Of a DNA stretch of 64,000 bases, positions 52,128-60,844 are shown in pieces; within the stretch, counting starts at the first letter, position 1; each line of letters opens with the position of its first letter. Below the pieces are notes generated by a model that was given only the letters and a program-made list of their open reading frames with translations, was not told the DNA's origin and made no database searches. Origin of the DNA: an uncultured Sulfitobacter sp. (GTDB lineage Bacteria; Pseudomonadota; Alphaproteobacteria; Rhodobacterales; Rhodobacteraceae); the NCBI RefSeq assembly GCF_947502895.1, contig NZ_CANNBM010000008.1, positions 14,844 to 78,843 on the forward strand. Direction: 5' to 3'. A program made the translations under genes and the position numbers.

Positions 52128-52802
52128 ATGTACGTCACAATCCCCAACGAATGCTCCGCCGAAATTTCCACCCCACCGCTTGCAAGCACATCCCCCAAAT
52201 CCGCAGAAGCGCGCCTAAAATCAGGTGCTTATCTCTATTTTGAAGGGGACGAGGTCGAGTGGCTGTACCAAGTCACCAGCGGCGTGCTGCGCCTGACGCG
52301 ATTGCTGGCGGATGGCCGCCGACAGGTCATCGCATTCGGTTATCCTGGCGATATTGTAGGATTCCCCGCCGCCGATCTGCACCACACTGATTGCGAGGCA
52401 TTGACAGACGTACGCTTGCAACCGTTCCGCCGGACCCATCTTGAGAATGGTGACGGTGATCCCAAGCTGCATTCCGCCTTGTTGCAAGCAGCCCTGCGAG
52501 AAATCAGCGGGATGCAGGATCATTTCATGATGCTCGGGCGCAAATCGGCTACTGAAAAACTCGCCTCTTTTCTGTGTGTTTTGGCCGAGCGTGTCGGCGA
52601 GGATTTGGGGGCTTACCGCCAGATCAATCTACCCATGAGCCGCTCAGATATTGCTGATTTTCTGGGCTTGACCACCGAAACCATTAGCCGGACCTTCACC
52701 CAATTGCGCAAAAGCCAGATCATTGCCATCGACAATATCCACACGATCATCATCCAACGCCCCACCGCGCTGCTTAGCCTTGCTGAGGGCGATAACGCCT
52801 GA
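52128..52802 (+). CDS. Crp/Fnr-family regulator, FixK-like (no N-terminal Cys cluster)
   Basis: This 224-residue protein has the nucleotide-binding fold (SGAYLYFEGDEVEWLYQVTSGVLRLTRLLADGRRQVIAFGYPGDIVGF), a long dimer helix and a helix-turn-helix SRSDIADFLGLTTETISRTFTQL. The recognition helix E-T-I-S-R is the one that reads TTGAT. FNR-type 4Fe-4S Cys residues are absent, as in FixK. It is preceded by ATGGAGG and followed by a terminator. It is the best candidate in the window for the regulator that binds the fourteen boxes. Confidence 0.9.
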   Translation: MYVTIPNECSAEISTPPLASTSPKSAEARLKSGAYLYFEGDEVEWLYQVTSGVLRLTRLLADGRRQVIAFGYPGDIVGFPAADLHHTDCEALTDVRLQPFRRTHLENGDGDPKLHSALLQAALREISGMQDHFMMLGRKSATEKLASFLCVLAERVGEDLGAYRQINLPMSRSDIADFLGLTTETISRTFTQLRKSQIIAIDNIHTIIIQRPTALLSLAEGDNA

Positions 52803-52828
52803 ATTGTGCGCCACTCCCCGACGTACAT

Positions 52829-52860
52829 GAAAAGCCACGCAAAGATTTGCGTGGCTTTTA
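52829..52860. terminator. bidirectional rho-independent terminator between the FixK-like and DUF2267 genes
   Basis: A perfect stem (AAAAGCCACGCAAA / TTTGCGTGGCTTTT) has A-tract and T-tract flanks. It serves both convergent genes. Confidence 0.9.
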
Positions 52861-52865
52861 ACGTT

Positions 52866-53297
52866 TCAAGGCGCAGACCACATATCGCGAAGATCTTGAG
52901 GCAAGCTCGCACGAATGTCCTCTACCTCGCCCCTGCTTAAGCGCGCATTCAGCAGATCAAACACGCATTTGATATCATCGCGGCCACGATACTCTGAGGT
53001 GTCAGCCATCTGGTGGCCGACAAAGGTAATGAATTCCTCTTCATGTCGTTCCTTGATTGGAGTGTCCTTGGGCACCCAGCCTTCAAAAAAGAACCCGCGG
53101 ATCATCACTGGCAATTGTGCTGACATTTGCGCCAACTCGTCGACCAGCAGGTGATCTCGGATACGGTGCAATGTGACCCGCATGAGCCGCAATGCACTAC
53201 GCTTTGAAGTCCAGTCGAGCCGACCTGCCAATTCGTTAATCCACTCATGGGTCAGGTGAACGCTGTGGTCGATCACTTCCAAACCTTGTGTAGTCAT
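52866..53297 (-). CDS. DUF2267 protein
   Basis: This 143-residue helical protein reads THEWINELAGRLDWTSKRSALRLMRVTLHRIRDHLLVDELAQMSAQLPVMIRGFFFEGW (about 16-75), a clear DUF2267 domain. It then continues with a second, shorter helical unit (HEEEFITFVGHQM, VFDLLNARLSRGEVEDIRASLPQDLRDMW). The function is unknown, but the family is common beside Usp genes in stress clusters. The ATG follows AAAAAAGGAG. No FNR-type box is adjacent; it may be read from the bactofilin-like gene upstream. Confidence 0.85.
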   Translation of the reverse strand: MTTQGLEVIDHSVHLTHEWINELAGRLDWTSKRSALRLMRVTLHRIRDHLLVDELAQMSAQLPVMIRGFFFEGWVPKDTPIKERHEEEFITFVGHQMADTSEYRGRDDIKCVFDLLNARLSRGEVEDIRASLPQDLRDMWSAP

Positions 53298-53335
53298 GGT
53301 GTTGCTCCTTTTTTGAGATCAGTCTTCAATTGGTT

Positions 53336-53770
53336 TCATATCAAAATCGATGCGATGGTGGGCAGGGTAGCCATGTCCTTGCCCACCCTTTGCCACTCTT
53401 CATAGACACGCCCGTTCGAGACTTTTTCAAATGTCACGCGGTCCTCCGATGCCACGTGCGTTGGTACTTTGATCTTGTCCTTAGTGCTGTAGATCAGCGT
53501 GCCGTCTATTTCGGCCTCCGGCCCAAACGACAGGGTTTGCGCCAGAATGCGCACGTCGCCTTCGATCTTTGAGTTCAGGATCACGTCACGGCCTGTCACT
53601 GCAAGCGCACCTGCAACTGGTCCTTCAACTGTAACCGAATTTCCCAGCAGGCGCGCGTTGCCGAGAGTCTTAGAACTGCTTTCGGTTCGCGCCGAGAACG
53701 CCATGACAGATAAGTCCTCAGCGATTTCGCCGCGGATCACGGCGAGGAGTTTGGGACGTACAAACATCAT
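53336..53770 (-). CDS. bactofilin-like (polymer-forming) beta-helix protein, probably truncated
   Basis: This 144-residue protein has the right-handed beta-helix ladder of polymer-forming proteins: LGNARLLGNSVTVEGPVAGALAVTG, VILNSKIEGDVRILAQTLSFGPEAEIDGTLIYST. It has no signal peptide. Related Roseobacter proteins have a secreted N terminus before the ladder and membrane helices after it; here both look lost, and the C terminus stops at IASILI soon after the ladder. It may be a remnant or a trimmed cytosolic form. It is divergent from a Usp gene over an FNR-type box. Confidence 0.55.
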   Translation of the reverse strand: MMFVRPKLLAVIRGEIAEDLSVMAFSARTESSSKTLGNARLLGNSVTVEGPVAGALAVTGRDVILNSKIEGDVRILAQTLSFGPEAEIDGTLIYSTKDKIKVPTHVASEDRVTFEKVSNGRVYEEWQRVGKDMATLPTIASILI

Positions 53771-53829
53771 TGGCCTCTCTATGAGAACTTCAGTTGCCTG
53801 CTAATTTATGCCCAACCCCGTGCATTCGA

Positions 53830-53843
53830 TTGATCAGAGTCAA
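53830..53843. promoter_or_regulatory. FNR-type box between the bactofilin-like and tandem Usp genes
   Basis: TTGATCAGAGTCAA (9 of 10), centred 66 bases before the bactofilin-like start and 90 before the Usp start. Confidence 0.76.
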
Positions 53844-53926
53844 TCTCGAAAGCAATGACACTGCTATTCAGGATGAGACAAACGGGTGCCCTTTGCGCAC
53901 CTCACCAGCAAGAAAGGAACATCCTT

Positions 53927-54766
53927 ATGGCCCCCAAAACAATTCTGGTTTGCTTGACGACCCCCGATCATGCCGAAACCCTTCTCAAAGTGGCTGTCCC
54001 CTTAGCCCGCAAACACGGCGCGCACCTTATCGGATTGCATACCGTTGAGGCGCTTGTCGTCTATCCAGGTATCGCCATGCATATTCCGGATACGGCCTTT
54101 ACGTCTTTCAACGAAAGCCAGAAAAAAGAGGCCGAGGAGATCAAGGCGGTATTTGAAAAGCACACCAATCCAGAAGAGTTTGTGAGTGAATTCCGATTGG
54201 TTCGGGCTGAAGCGCAATCTGCCAGCGAGCGTATGGTTGAGAGCGCACGCGCAGCGGATCTGGTGATCATGGCGCACGAGGACAAAAACAGCGATCGATA
54301 TGATCAACGACACGCACAGACCCAAGTGATCCGCGAAAGTGGGCGGCCTGTGATTGTGGTGCCGCTAGACTACGACGGTCCCGAAATTGGCGCGAACATC
54401 CTGCTGGGCTGGAGCGACACGCGAGAGGCGGCACGCGCGGCGCACGATATGTTGGGCCTTGCGGATGATGGCGCAGCGCTGACAGTACTTCGTGTTGGGA
54501 AAAGTCCACAGGATGCGTTCAAAGACTCCGATGCTATTGATATGGTGGAAATGTACGCGCGACATGGCCTTAAGGTGACGCTGGATCACCGTGATCCGCT
54601 GGGCGATGGTATCGCAGATGTACTGCAAAATGTTGCATTTGAAAAAGGTGCTGGCCTGATCGTGACGGGGGCCTTTGGCCATTCCCGCGCCTATGATTTC
54701 GTTCTGGGTGCCACAACCTACGCTTTGTTGCGGGACCAGAAACTGCCCGTGCTTTTTAGCAAGTAG
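53927..54766 (+). CDS. tandem universal stress protein (two Usp domains)
   Basis: This 279-residue protein has two Usp units. The first starts KTILVCLTTPDHAETLLKVAVPLARKHG and ends RPVIVVPLDY (about residue 155). The second runs from ANILLGWSDTREAARAAHDML to LIVTGAFGHSRAYDFVLGATTYALLRDQKLPVLFSK, whose G-x2-G-x-S-style loop is of the ATP-binding kind. E. coli UspE has this tandem form. The start at 53927 follows AGAAAGGA. It overlaps the endonuclease-like gene tail to tail by 11 bases. Confidence 0.88.
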   Translation: MAPKTILVCLTTPDHAETLLKVAVPLARKHGAHLIGLHTVEALVVYPGIAMHIPDTAFTSFNESQKKEAEEIKAVFEKHTNPEEFVSEFRLVRAEAQSASERMVESARAADLVIMAHEDKNSDRYDQRHAQTQVIRESGRPVIVVPLDYDGPEIGANILLGWSDTREAARAAHDMLGLADDGAALTVLRVGKSPQDAFKDSDAIDMVEMYARHGLKVTLDHRDPLGDGIADVLQNVAFEKGAGLIVTGAFGHSRAYDFVLGATTYALLRDQKLPVLFSK

Positions 54767-55460
54767 AAGCGGGCACCTCAATGTCGGACCAGATTGGCAA
54801 ATGGTCCGATGCCACCCGCGCCAAAGAGCTTTGATCAACGCCGGCATCGTGCAACGTGACACCCGGCGTTAATGCAAAACGGTCAAGCGCCGCGATAGGT
54901 CGGCGGGCGTGGAACGACCTTCCCGGACTGTGCGTCTCAAACCGTGCCGCCAAAGGTTCGAACCCTTTCGTCGCGGACCATTCATTGAAATCGCCAGCGA
55001 TAACGCAATGAACATCCCCGTCTGTGGCGCTGTTGATCGCTGCAAGTTGCGCCTGTCTGTCGCACCTGCGCAGACCCAGATGTGCTGCCACCACCGTGAG
55101 CCCTGCCCCCAGATTGACCTGCATCCTAACTGCCCCGCGCGGCTCAAACCCCGGCAAGACCAAAGGCTCGACATGTCGCACATCAAGACCTTTACGCACC
55201 AAAACTGCGTTGCCATGCCAACCAATACTCACACTGTTATGCGATACGTTGACCAGTTCGAAATCCGTCTCGGCATCAATCATACCCCGCGGCAGCGCCG
55301 CGGGTCGCGCCCCCATTCGTTTATCGGCCTCTTGCAGCACCACAATGTCTGCATTCAGGCCATTGATCACCTGCAAAATGCGCGTTGGTCTACGCCTCTG
55401 GTCAAGACCACGGGCTTTGCGAATGTTATAGCTCGCAATTCGGATGTGAGTTTCTTGCAT
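54756..55460 (-). CDS. endonuclease/exonuclease/phosphatase-family protein
   Basis: This 234-residue protein has the EEP fold motifs in order: RIASYNIRKARGLD, IVVLQEADKR (metal-binding Glu), VVAAHLGLR, VIAGDFNEW and ASDHLPIWSDI (catalytic Asp-His). Members cleave phosphodiesters in nucleic acids or lipids (sphingomyelinase-like); the substrate cannot be told. There is no signal peptide. It is divergent from the DUF2238-like gene with a 56-base gap. Confidence 0.87.
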   Translation of the reverse strand: MQETHIRIASYNIRKARGLDQRRRPTRILQVINGLNADIVVLQEADKRMGARPAALPRGMIDAETDFELVNVSHNSVSIGWHGNAVLVRKGLDVRHVEPLVLPGFEPRGAVRMQVNLGAGLTVVAAHLGLRRCDRQAQLAAINSATDGDVHCVIAGDFNEWSATKGFEPLAARFETHSPGRSFHARRPIAALDRFALTPGVTLHDAGVDQSSLARVASDHLPIWSDIEVPASTC

Positions 55461-55516
55461 AGGGTCTATATAGGAACGGTGATGTTCGTTTTTAATACCA
55501 CACCGGAAGCTCAGAA

Positions 55517-56170
55517 ATGAAACTGATCAAGGATAGCAGTGCCATCATGCTGGTAATCTGGGCAATGCTCCTGAGCACTGCTGTGATCGCGCTTGGGCTG
55601 TCACGCTGGTCTTTGGCTTTTGTTAGTTTCGCAACCCTTGCTTTGTCCCTCTTGCCTCCTCTTCTTGCCGCGCGCTGGTCCCTTAAACTGCCTTTGCCTT
55701 TCTTGCTGTTCACAACCCTGTTTTTCTTTGCTTCCATCTTTTTGGGTGAAGCATTCGATTTCTACGAACGTCTTTGGTGGTGGGACATCGCCCTGCACGG
55801 TCTTTCTGCTGTCGGTTTTGGCCTGACGGGGTTCCTGTTCGTGTTCATGCTGTTTGAGGGCGATCGCTTTGCGGCCCCCCCCTCTGCCATCGCATTCATA
55901 AGTTTTTGTGTTGCCATGACAGTCGGCGCAACCTGGGAGATTTTCGAATATTCTATGGACCTCTCATTCGGGCTGAACATGCAGAAATCAGGTCTGGACG
56001 ACACGATGGGTGATCTGATCGTTGACGCGTTGGGGGGACTAATTGCCAGTTTGACCGGCTACTTTTATCTCCGCCACAACGCCGCCGGACTGCTCGGGCG
56101 CGGCCTTGGACAATTCATCGAGATGAACCAGCGTCTGTACCGGAAATACAAGCAACGTCTGAAGAAATAG
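55517..56170 (+). CDS. DUF2238/YjdF-like integral membrane protein
   Basis: This 217-residue protein has six membrane helices. The family pattern is WWDIALHGLSAVGFGLTGFLFVF (about 93-115), VGATWEIFEYSMDL and SGLDDTMGDLIVDALGGLIASLTGY (about 155-180), with conserved acidic residues inside the helices. The function is unknown. It stands directly upstream of the arginine deiminase cluster, but an FNR-type box in the 94-base gap gives that cluster its own promoter. Confidence 0.83.
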   Translation: MKLIKDSSAIMLVIWAMLLSTAVIALGLSRWSLAFVSFATLALSLLPPLLAARWSLKLPLPFLLFTTLFFFASIFLGEAFDFYERLWWWDIALHGLSAVGFGLTGFLFVFMLFEGDRFAAPPSAIAFISFCVAMTVGATWEIFEYSMDLSFGLNMQKSGLDDTMGDLIVDALGGLIASLTGYFYLRHNAAGLLGRGLGQFIEMNQRLYRKYKQRLKK

Positions 56171-56189
56171 CAGCATCTTTGCCACCGGA

Positions 56190-56203
56190 TTGACCAATCT
56201 CAA
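56190..56203 (+). promoter_or_regulatory. FNR-type box before the arginine deiminase operon
   Basis: TTGACCAATCTCAA (8 of 10), centred 68 bases before the transporter start. Confidence 0.7.
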
Positions 56204-56264
56204 TCGGCATTCTGACGTTTACCCCATGATAATGAAAACCGCATCCTAAGGAGAGGTATTTCAG

Positions 56265-57710
56265 ATGGTCATGTCACCGCACTTCGGCTCCGATCCTGAA
56301 CCGCAGAAACCCAGCCGTTTTCCAACCGCTTACACGATTCTCTTTTCCCTCGTGGTTGCAATGGCCGCGCTCACGTGGATCGTGCCGGCGGGGGAATATG
56401 AACGCATCGCCAATACGGCATTGTCCAAGGACGTCCCTGTCCCTGGTACCTACGCCAGGGTTGAGGCGTCACCGCAGGGGTTCTTTGACGTGTTGCTGGC
56501 ACCCATCGCAGGGTTTTACGATCCTTCATCCTACACCGCCAACGCCATTGATGTGTCATTGTTCGTGCTCATCGTCGGCGGGTTCCTTGGCGTTGTGACA
56601 GCTACCGGTGCCATCAACACCGGCGTCGCGCAGGCCATGCGTAAGCTGGAAGGACGTGAAAAATGGATGATCCCGATCATGATGGCGCTGTTCGCCGCAG
56701 GCGGGACAACTTACGGTATGGCCGAAGAAACGCTCGCGTTTTATGTGTTGCTGATCCCGATCATGATCGCTGCAGGCTATGACGCACTGACGGGTGTCGC
56801 TATCATCATGCTGGGTGCGGGTGTTGGTGTAATTGGCTCCACGATCAACCCGTTCTCTACTGCTATTGCCTCTAACGCGGCGGGCATCGCTTTTACCGAA
56901 GGGATGGCCCTTCGCTTTGTGATCCTTGGCCTGTCATGGCTCGCGGCCGTCGCTTTTGTGATGCGCTATGCTGAGCGGGTGCGGCTTGATCCCTCTCGCT
57001 CTCTCGTTGCTCATTTGAAAGACGAGAACGAGGCGCATTTCCTTCAAAAGCACGCACCCGCTGAAAATGAGACGCTGACGGGTATCCAGAGCCTGATTTT
57101 GATCCTTTTTGCCGCAACCTTTGTTGCAATGGTTTGGGGCGTGTCCTCGCAAGGCTGGTGGATGGCTGAGATGTCAGCTTTGTTCCTCGCGGCATCAATT
57201 GTCATCGGCACTTTGGGTTGGCTGGGCGAAAAAGTGTTCACAAATGCCTTTGTCGACGGCGCACGAGACCTTCTTGGCGTGGCTTTGGTCATTGGCCTTG
57301 CGCGCGGGATTGTCATCATCATGGATCAGGGCCGCATCACCGATACGTTCCTGCATACGTTTGAGGGCTGGATCACCGGCATGTCAGAGGTCGCCTTTAT
57401 CAATGCGCTCTTTGGCATCGAAGCACTCATGAGCTTTCTTGTCCCCTCCACCTCCGGCCTGGCCGTATTGTCGATGCCGATCATGGCACCGCTATCGGAC
57501 TTCGCTGGTGTCAGCCGCGACCTCGCCGTCACAGCGTTTCAAACCGCCATCGGGATCACCAACCTTGTCGCTCCCACCTATGCGGTCGTCGTCGGTGGCC
57601 TCGCCATTGGGCGCATCCCTTATAACATATGGCTCAGGTTTGTTTGGCCTTTGCTGGTGATCTTGTCACTCATGTCCATGACGCTGCTGAGCGCGGCGGT
57701 GATGCTATGA
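56265..57710 (+). CDS. YfcC/ArcD-type arginine:ornithine transporter candidate
   Basis: This 481-residue protein has about twelve helices. The YfcC/DcuC-like marks are FPTAYTILFSLVVAMAALTWIVPAGEYER at the N terminus, FAAGGTTYGMAEETLAFYVLL, GAGVGVIGSTINPFSTAIASNAAGI and FLVPSTSGLAVLSMPIMAPL. This is not the APC-type ArcD of Pseudomonas, but its place as first gene before arcA, with a 4-base overlap, makes it the likely arginine importer/ornithine exporter. It starts at 56265 behind AAGGAGAGG. Confidence 0.87.
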   Translation: MVMSPHFGSDPEPQKPSRFPTAYTILFSLVVAMAALTWIVPAGEYERIANTALSKDVPVPGTYARVEASPQGFFDVLLAPIAGFYDPSSYTANAIDVSLFVLIVGGFLGVVTATGAINTGVAQAMRKLEGREKWMIPIMMALFAAGGTTYGMAEETLAFYVLLIPIMIAAGYDALTGVAIIMLGAGVGVIGSTINPFSTAIASNAAGIAFTEGMALRFVILGLSWLAAVAFVMRYAERVRLDPSRSLVAHLKDENEAHFLQKHAPAENETLTGIQSLILILFAATFVAMVWGVSSQGWWMAEMSALFLAASIVIGTLGWLGEKVFTNAFVDGARDLLGVALVIGLARGIVIIMDQGRITDTFLHTFEGWITGMSEVAFINALFGIEALMSFLVPSTSGLAVLSMPIMAPLSDFAGVSRDLAVTAFQTAIGITNLVAPTYAVVVGGLAIGRIPYNIWLRFVWPLLVILSLMSMTLLSAAVML

Positions 57711-58930
57711 CCGCCCCTCTTGGTGTCCATTCCGAAATCGGCAATCTGCGCACAGTCATGGTCTCTCGCCCCGGCCTTGCGCATGAACGGCTCACGCCCA
57801 GCAATTGCGACGCCCTGTTGTTCGACGATGTTTTCTGGGTCGATGAAGCACGCAAGGATCACTTCGCGTTTTGCGACAAGATGCGTGATAGGGGTGTTGA
57901 AGTGCTGGAACAGCACGATCTGCTGACAGAAGTTCTGGACCAACCCGAGGCCCGCCGCTGGTTGCTGGATCGCAAGATCACCGAGGACCACATCGGCGTC
58001 GGCATGATGACCGAACTGCGTCATTGGCTGAACGAGCTACCGGCGGCTGCGCTTACTCGGTTTTTGACAGGTGGTATCACGGTCAGCGATCTACCCTTCG
58101 CACCGCACAGCATGTTTGGTCGGTTTCTCGGCCCTGATGGCTTCGTGCTCCCGCCCCTGCCAAACCTCATGTTCACCCGCGATACCTCATGTTGGATCTA
58201 TGGCGGTGTCACCCTGAACCCAATGCACTGGCCCGCACGGCAGCAGGAAACGCTGATTGCAGCCGCGATCTACAAGTTCCATCCCTTCTTTAGGGGTCAC
58301 GCTGAAATTTTGTGGGGCAACCCGGATCAGGATTTTGGACCCGCAACCCTCGAAGGGGGCGATGTTATGCCCATCGGGAATGGCTGCGTGATGGTCGGAA
58401 TGGGCGAGCGCACAACACCGCAAGCTGTGGGGCAACTAGCCGTCTCGTTGTTCGATAAAGGCGTGGCAGAGCGCATCATCGCCTGCCAAATGCCAGCATC
58501 TCGCGCTGCAATGCACCTTGATACGGTATTTTCGTTCTGCGACCACGATACCGTCACCAGCTTCACTCAGGTGGCGGACCAGATCAAATGTTACTCCCTC
58601 TACCCTGACGACAAAAATGCGTTGAAGGTGGTCGAAGATCCCGGCCATATCTTCGATGCCGTGCAAGAAGCCCTGCACATCAACAGCCTGCACATCATCG
58701 GCACGGGTGGCGATCACTTTGAGCAAGAGCGCGAACAATGGGACGACGGCAACAACGTTGTCGCGTTAGAGCCAGGTGTCGTGATGGCTTATGACCGCAA
58801 CGTCCACACCAACACGCTTTTACGCAAAGCAGGTATTGAGGTGATCACATTCCGTGGTGCCGAACTTGGCCGCGGGCGTGGCGGTGGCCATTGCATGACC
58901 TGTCCCATTTCACGCGATCCAGTGGAGTAA
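57707..58930 (+). CDS. arcA: arginine deiminase
   Basis: This 407-residue enzyme converts arginine to citrulline and ammonia. The active-site pieces are visible: LMFTRDTSCWI, ATLEGGDVMPIG (substrate Glu/Asp), AAMHLDTVFSFCD (His) and the catalytic Cys near the C terminus in GRGGGHCMTCPI. The length is normal. The start overlaps the transporter stop (ATGA), and the arcB gene starts 4 bases after it. It is the first step of fermentative arginine use, which yields ATP without respiration and raises pH. Confidence 0.95.
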   Translation: MTAPLGVHSEIGNLRTVMVSRPGLAHERLTPSNCDALLFDDVFWVDEARKDHFAFCDKMRDRGVEVLEQHDLLTEVLDQPEARRWLLDRKITEDHIGVGMMTELRHWLNELPAAALTRFLTGGITVSDLPFAPHSMFGRFLGPDGFVLPPLPNLMFTRDTSCWIYGGVTLNPMHWPARQQETLIAAAIYKFHPFFRGHAEILWGNPDQDFGPATLEGGDVMPIGNGCVMVGMGERTTPQAVGQLAVSLFDKGVAERIIACQMPASRAAMHLDTVFSFCDHDTVTSFTQVADQIKCYSLYPDDKNALKVVEDPGHIFDAVQEALHINSLHIIGTGGDHFEQEREQWDDGNNVVALEPGVVMAYDRNVHTNTLLRKAGIEVITFRGAELGRGRGGGHCMTCPISRDPVE

Positions 58931-58934
58931 GCAT

Positions 58935-59936
58935 ATGTCCTTCAACCTCAAAAACCGTTCATTCCTGTCCTTACGCGACTTCACCTCGCAGGAAATCAAA
59001 TTCCTGCTAAAGCTTTCCGCTGATCTGAAGGCCGCAAAATATGCTGGTACCGAACGGCAGACCCTAAAGGGCCGCGAGATCGCGCTGATCTTTGAGAAAA
59101 ACTCGACCCGCACCCGTGTAGGGTTCGAAGTCGCCGCCCACGATCAGGGCGCGCATGTCACGTATCTTGGGCCGTCCGGCAGTCACATCGGCAAGAAGGA
59201 AAGCATCAAGGACACTGCCCGCGTGCTGGGACGAGTCTATGACGCGATCGAGTATCGTGGTTTTGGGCAAGACATTGTTGAAACGCTTGCGCAATGGTCT
59301 GGCGTCCCCGTCTACAATGGGCTGACGGATGAGTTTCACCCAACCCAAATCCTCGCTGATGTGCTGACAATGATGGAACATATCGACAAACCACTGAACC
59401 AGATCGCCTTCTGTTTCATGGGCGACGCGGGCAACAACATGGGCGATAGCCTACTGATCGGGGCTGTGAAACTCGGAATGGACGTGCGCCTGTGTGGTCC
59501 AAAGTCGCTTTGGCCAGACAAAGCAATCGTGAACGGGGCCTTGGCCGAGGCCAAGTTGACAGGTGCACGTATTTTGCTGACCGAAGACGTGCAGCAGGGC
59601 GTCAGCGAATGTGACGTCGTCTATACTGATGTCTGGGTTTCGATGGGTGAGCCAGAGGAGGTTTGGGCCGAGCGGATCAAGCAGCTGATGCCTTATCAGG
59701 TGAACCCAGAGGTAATGAAAATGACTGGCAATCCCCACACCAAATTCATGCATTGCTTGCCCGCATTTCATAATACCGAAACAGAAGTAGGCCAACACGT
59801 CCGCGACACTTTCGGTCTCGATGCGATGGAAGTCACCGAAGACGTATTCGAGAGCGCCGCCTCTATCGTTTTTGATCAGGCCGAAAACCGCATGCACACC
59901 ATTAAGGCCGTTCTGGTCGCAACTTTGGGGTCCTAG
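58935..59936 (+). CDS. arcB: ornithine carbamoyltransferase, catabolic
   Basis: This 333-residue enzyme splits citrulline by phosphorolysis into ornithine and carbamoyl phosphate. Motifs: carbamoyl phosphate site EKNSTRTRVGFEV, second site DEFHPTQILADVLTMMEH, ornithine site DVWVSMGEP and KFMHCLPAFHNTETEVG. The length and the place between arcA and arcC support the catabolic form over the biosynthetic ArgF. The ATG at 58935 comes just after the arcA stop. Confidence 0.95.
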   Translation: MSFNLKNRSFLSLRDFTSQEIKFLLKLSADLKAAKYAGTERQTLKGREIALIFEKNSTRTRVGFEVAAHDQGAHVTYLGPSGSHIGKKESIKDTARVLGRVYDAIEYRGFGQDIVETLAQWSGVPVYNGLTDEFHPTQILADVLTMMEHIDKPLNQIAFCFMGDAGNNMGDSLLIGAVKLGMDVRLCGPKSLWPDKAIVNGALAEAKLTGARILLTEDVQQGVSECDVVYTDVWVSMGEPEEVWAERIKQLMPYQVNPEVMKMTGNPHTKFMHCLPAFHNTETEVGQHVRDTFGLDAMEVTEDVFESAASIVFDQAENRMHTIKAVLVATLGS

Positions 59937-60827
59937 ATGAGAATTGTTGTTGCTTTGGGCGGAAACGCCTTGTCGAAGCGGGGTGAGACGCTCACCGCGA
60001 TCGGTCAACGCGCCAGTATTCGCGTTGCTGCGCAGTCATTGGCTAAACTTTTAGAGGCAGGTCATGAGGTGGTCATCACCCACGGCAATGGTCCGCAAGT
60101 GGGGTATCTGGCGCTACAGGGCGGGCCTTTCCCGCTGGACATACTTGGAGCGGAAACCGACGGAATGATCGGCTATGTGCTACAACAAGAGTTGGACAAC
60201 GCCTACGCGCCCGATGCGAAATACGCGACGATACTGACCCAAATTGAGGTCGACCCAAGCGATCCGGCGTTCCACGCCCCAACGAAATTTATCGGACCAG
60301 TTTACGAAGAAGCTGAGGCCGCAAAGCTCAGTGCTGCACGCGGTTGGACCATTGGCAAAGACGGTGCTTTTTTCAGGCGTACCGTACCCTCACCACGCCC
60401 CAAGCGCATTTTGGAACTGGATGTTATCAACCTGCTGTTAGAGCAAAAGGTTATTGTCATCTGTGCGGGAGGTGGAGGTATCCCTGTTGTCCAGAAACCG
60501 GACGGCACGATGATCGGAATTGAGGCCGTGATCGACAAGGATCACGCGAGCGGACTTCTCGCACGAGAATTGAATGCCGATGCCTTCCTGATGCTCACCG
60601 ATGTTGAAGGCGTCTTCACTAAGTGGGGAAAACCGGATCAAGCGATCATCAGCCATGCAACACCACAGGAATTGGCCTCAATGTCTTTTCCAGCAGGATC
60701 AATGGGCCCCAAGGTTGAAGCCGCATGTGATTTTGCGACATCGACTACCGGGTTCGCTGCCATTGGAAGGTTGTCAGATTGCACAGGGCTGATGAACGGG
60801 ACCACAGGCACAAGGGTCAGTCTGTAG
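59937..60827 (+). CDS. arcC: carbamate kinase
   Basis: This 296-residue enzyme makes ATP from carbamoyl phosphate and ADP, the energy-yielding step of the pathway. It begins RIVVALGGNALSKRGE and holds EVVITHGNGPQVGYLALQ, the lid GAFFRRTVPSPRPKRI, VICAGGGGIPVV, VIDKDHASGLLARELNADAFLMLTDVEGV and SMGPKVEAACDFA. All key parts of the amino-acid kinase fold are present. It begins on the base after the arcB stop codon and ends the operon. Confidence 0.95.
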   Translation: MRIVVALGGNALSKRGETLTAIGQRASIRVAAQSLAKLLEAGHEVVITHGNGPQVGYLALQGGPFPLDILGAETDGMIGYVLQQELDNAYAPDAKYATILTQIEVDPSDPAFHAPTKFIGPVYEEAEAAKLSAARGWTIGKDGAFFRRTVPSPRPKRILELDVINLLLEQKVIVICAGGGGIPVVQKPDGTMIGIEAVIDKDHASGLLARELNADAFLMLTDVEGVFTKWGKPDQAIISHATPQELASMSFPAGSMGPKVEAACDFATSTTGFAAIGRLSDCTGLMNGTTGTRVSL

Positions 60828-60844
60828 ACCTGAACGCAGGTTTT
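60828..60844 (+). terminator. small hairpin terminator after arcC
   Basis: A five-base stem (ACCTG / CAGGT) with a 4-base loop is followed by TTTT. It is weak but lies exactly between arcC and cbpM, which converge. Confidence 0.55.

Noticed and set aside
53313..53329. TTGAG...TTCAA near the DUF2267 start as an FNR-type box
   Set aside because: The spacer is 7 bases and the right half is TTCAA, not ATCAA.
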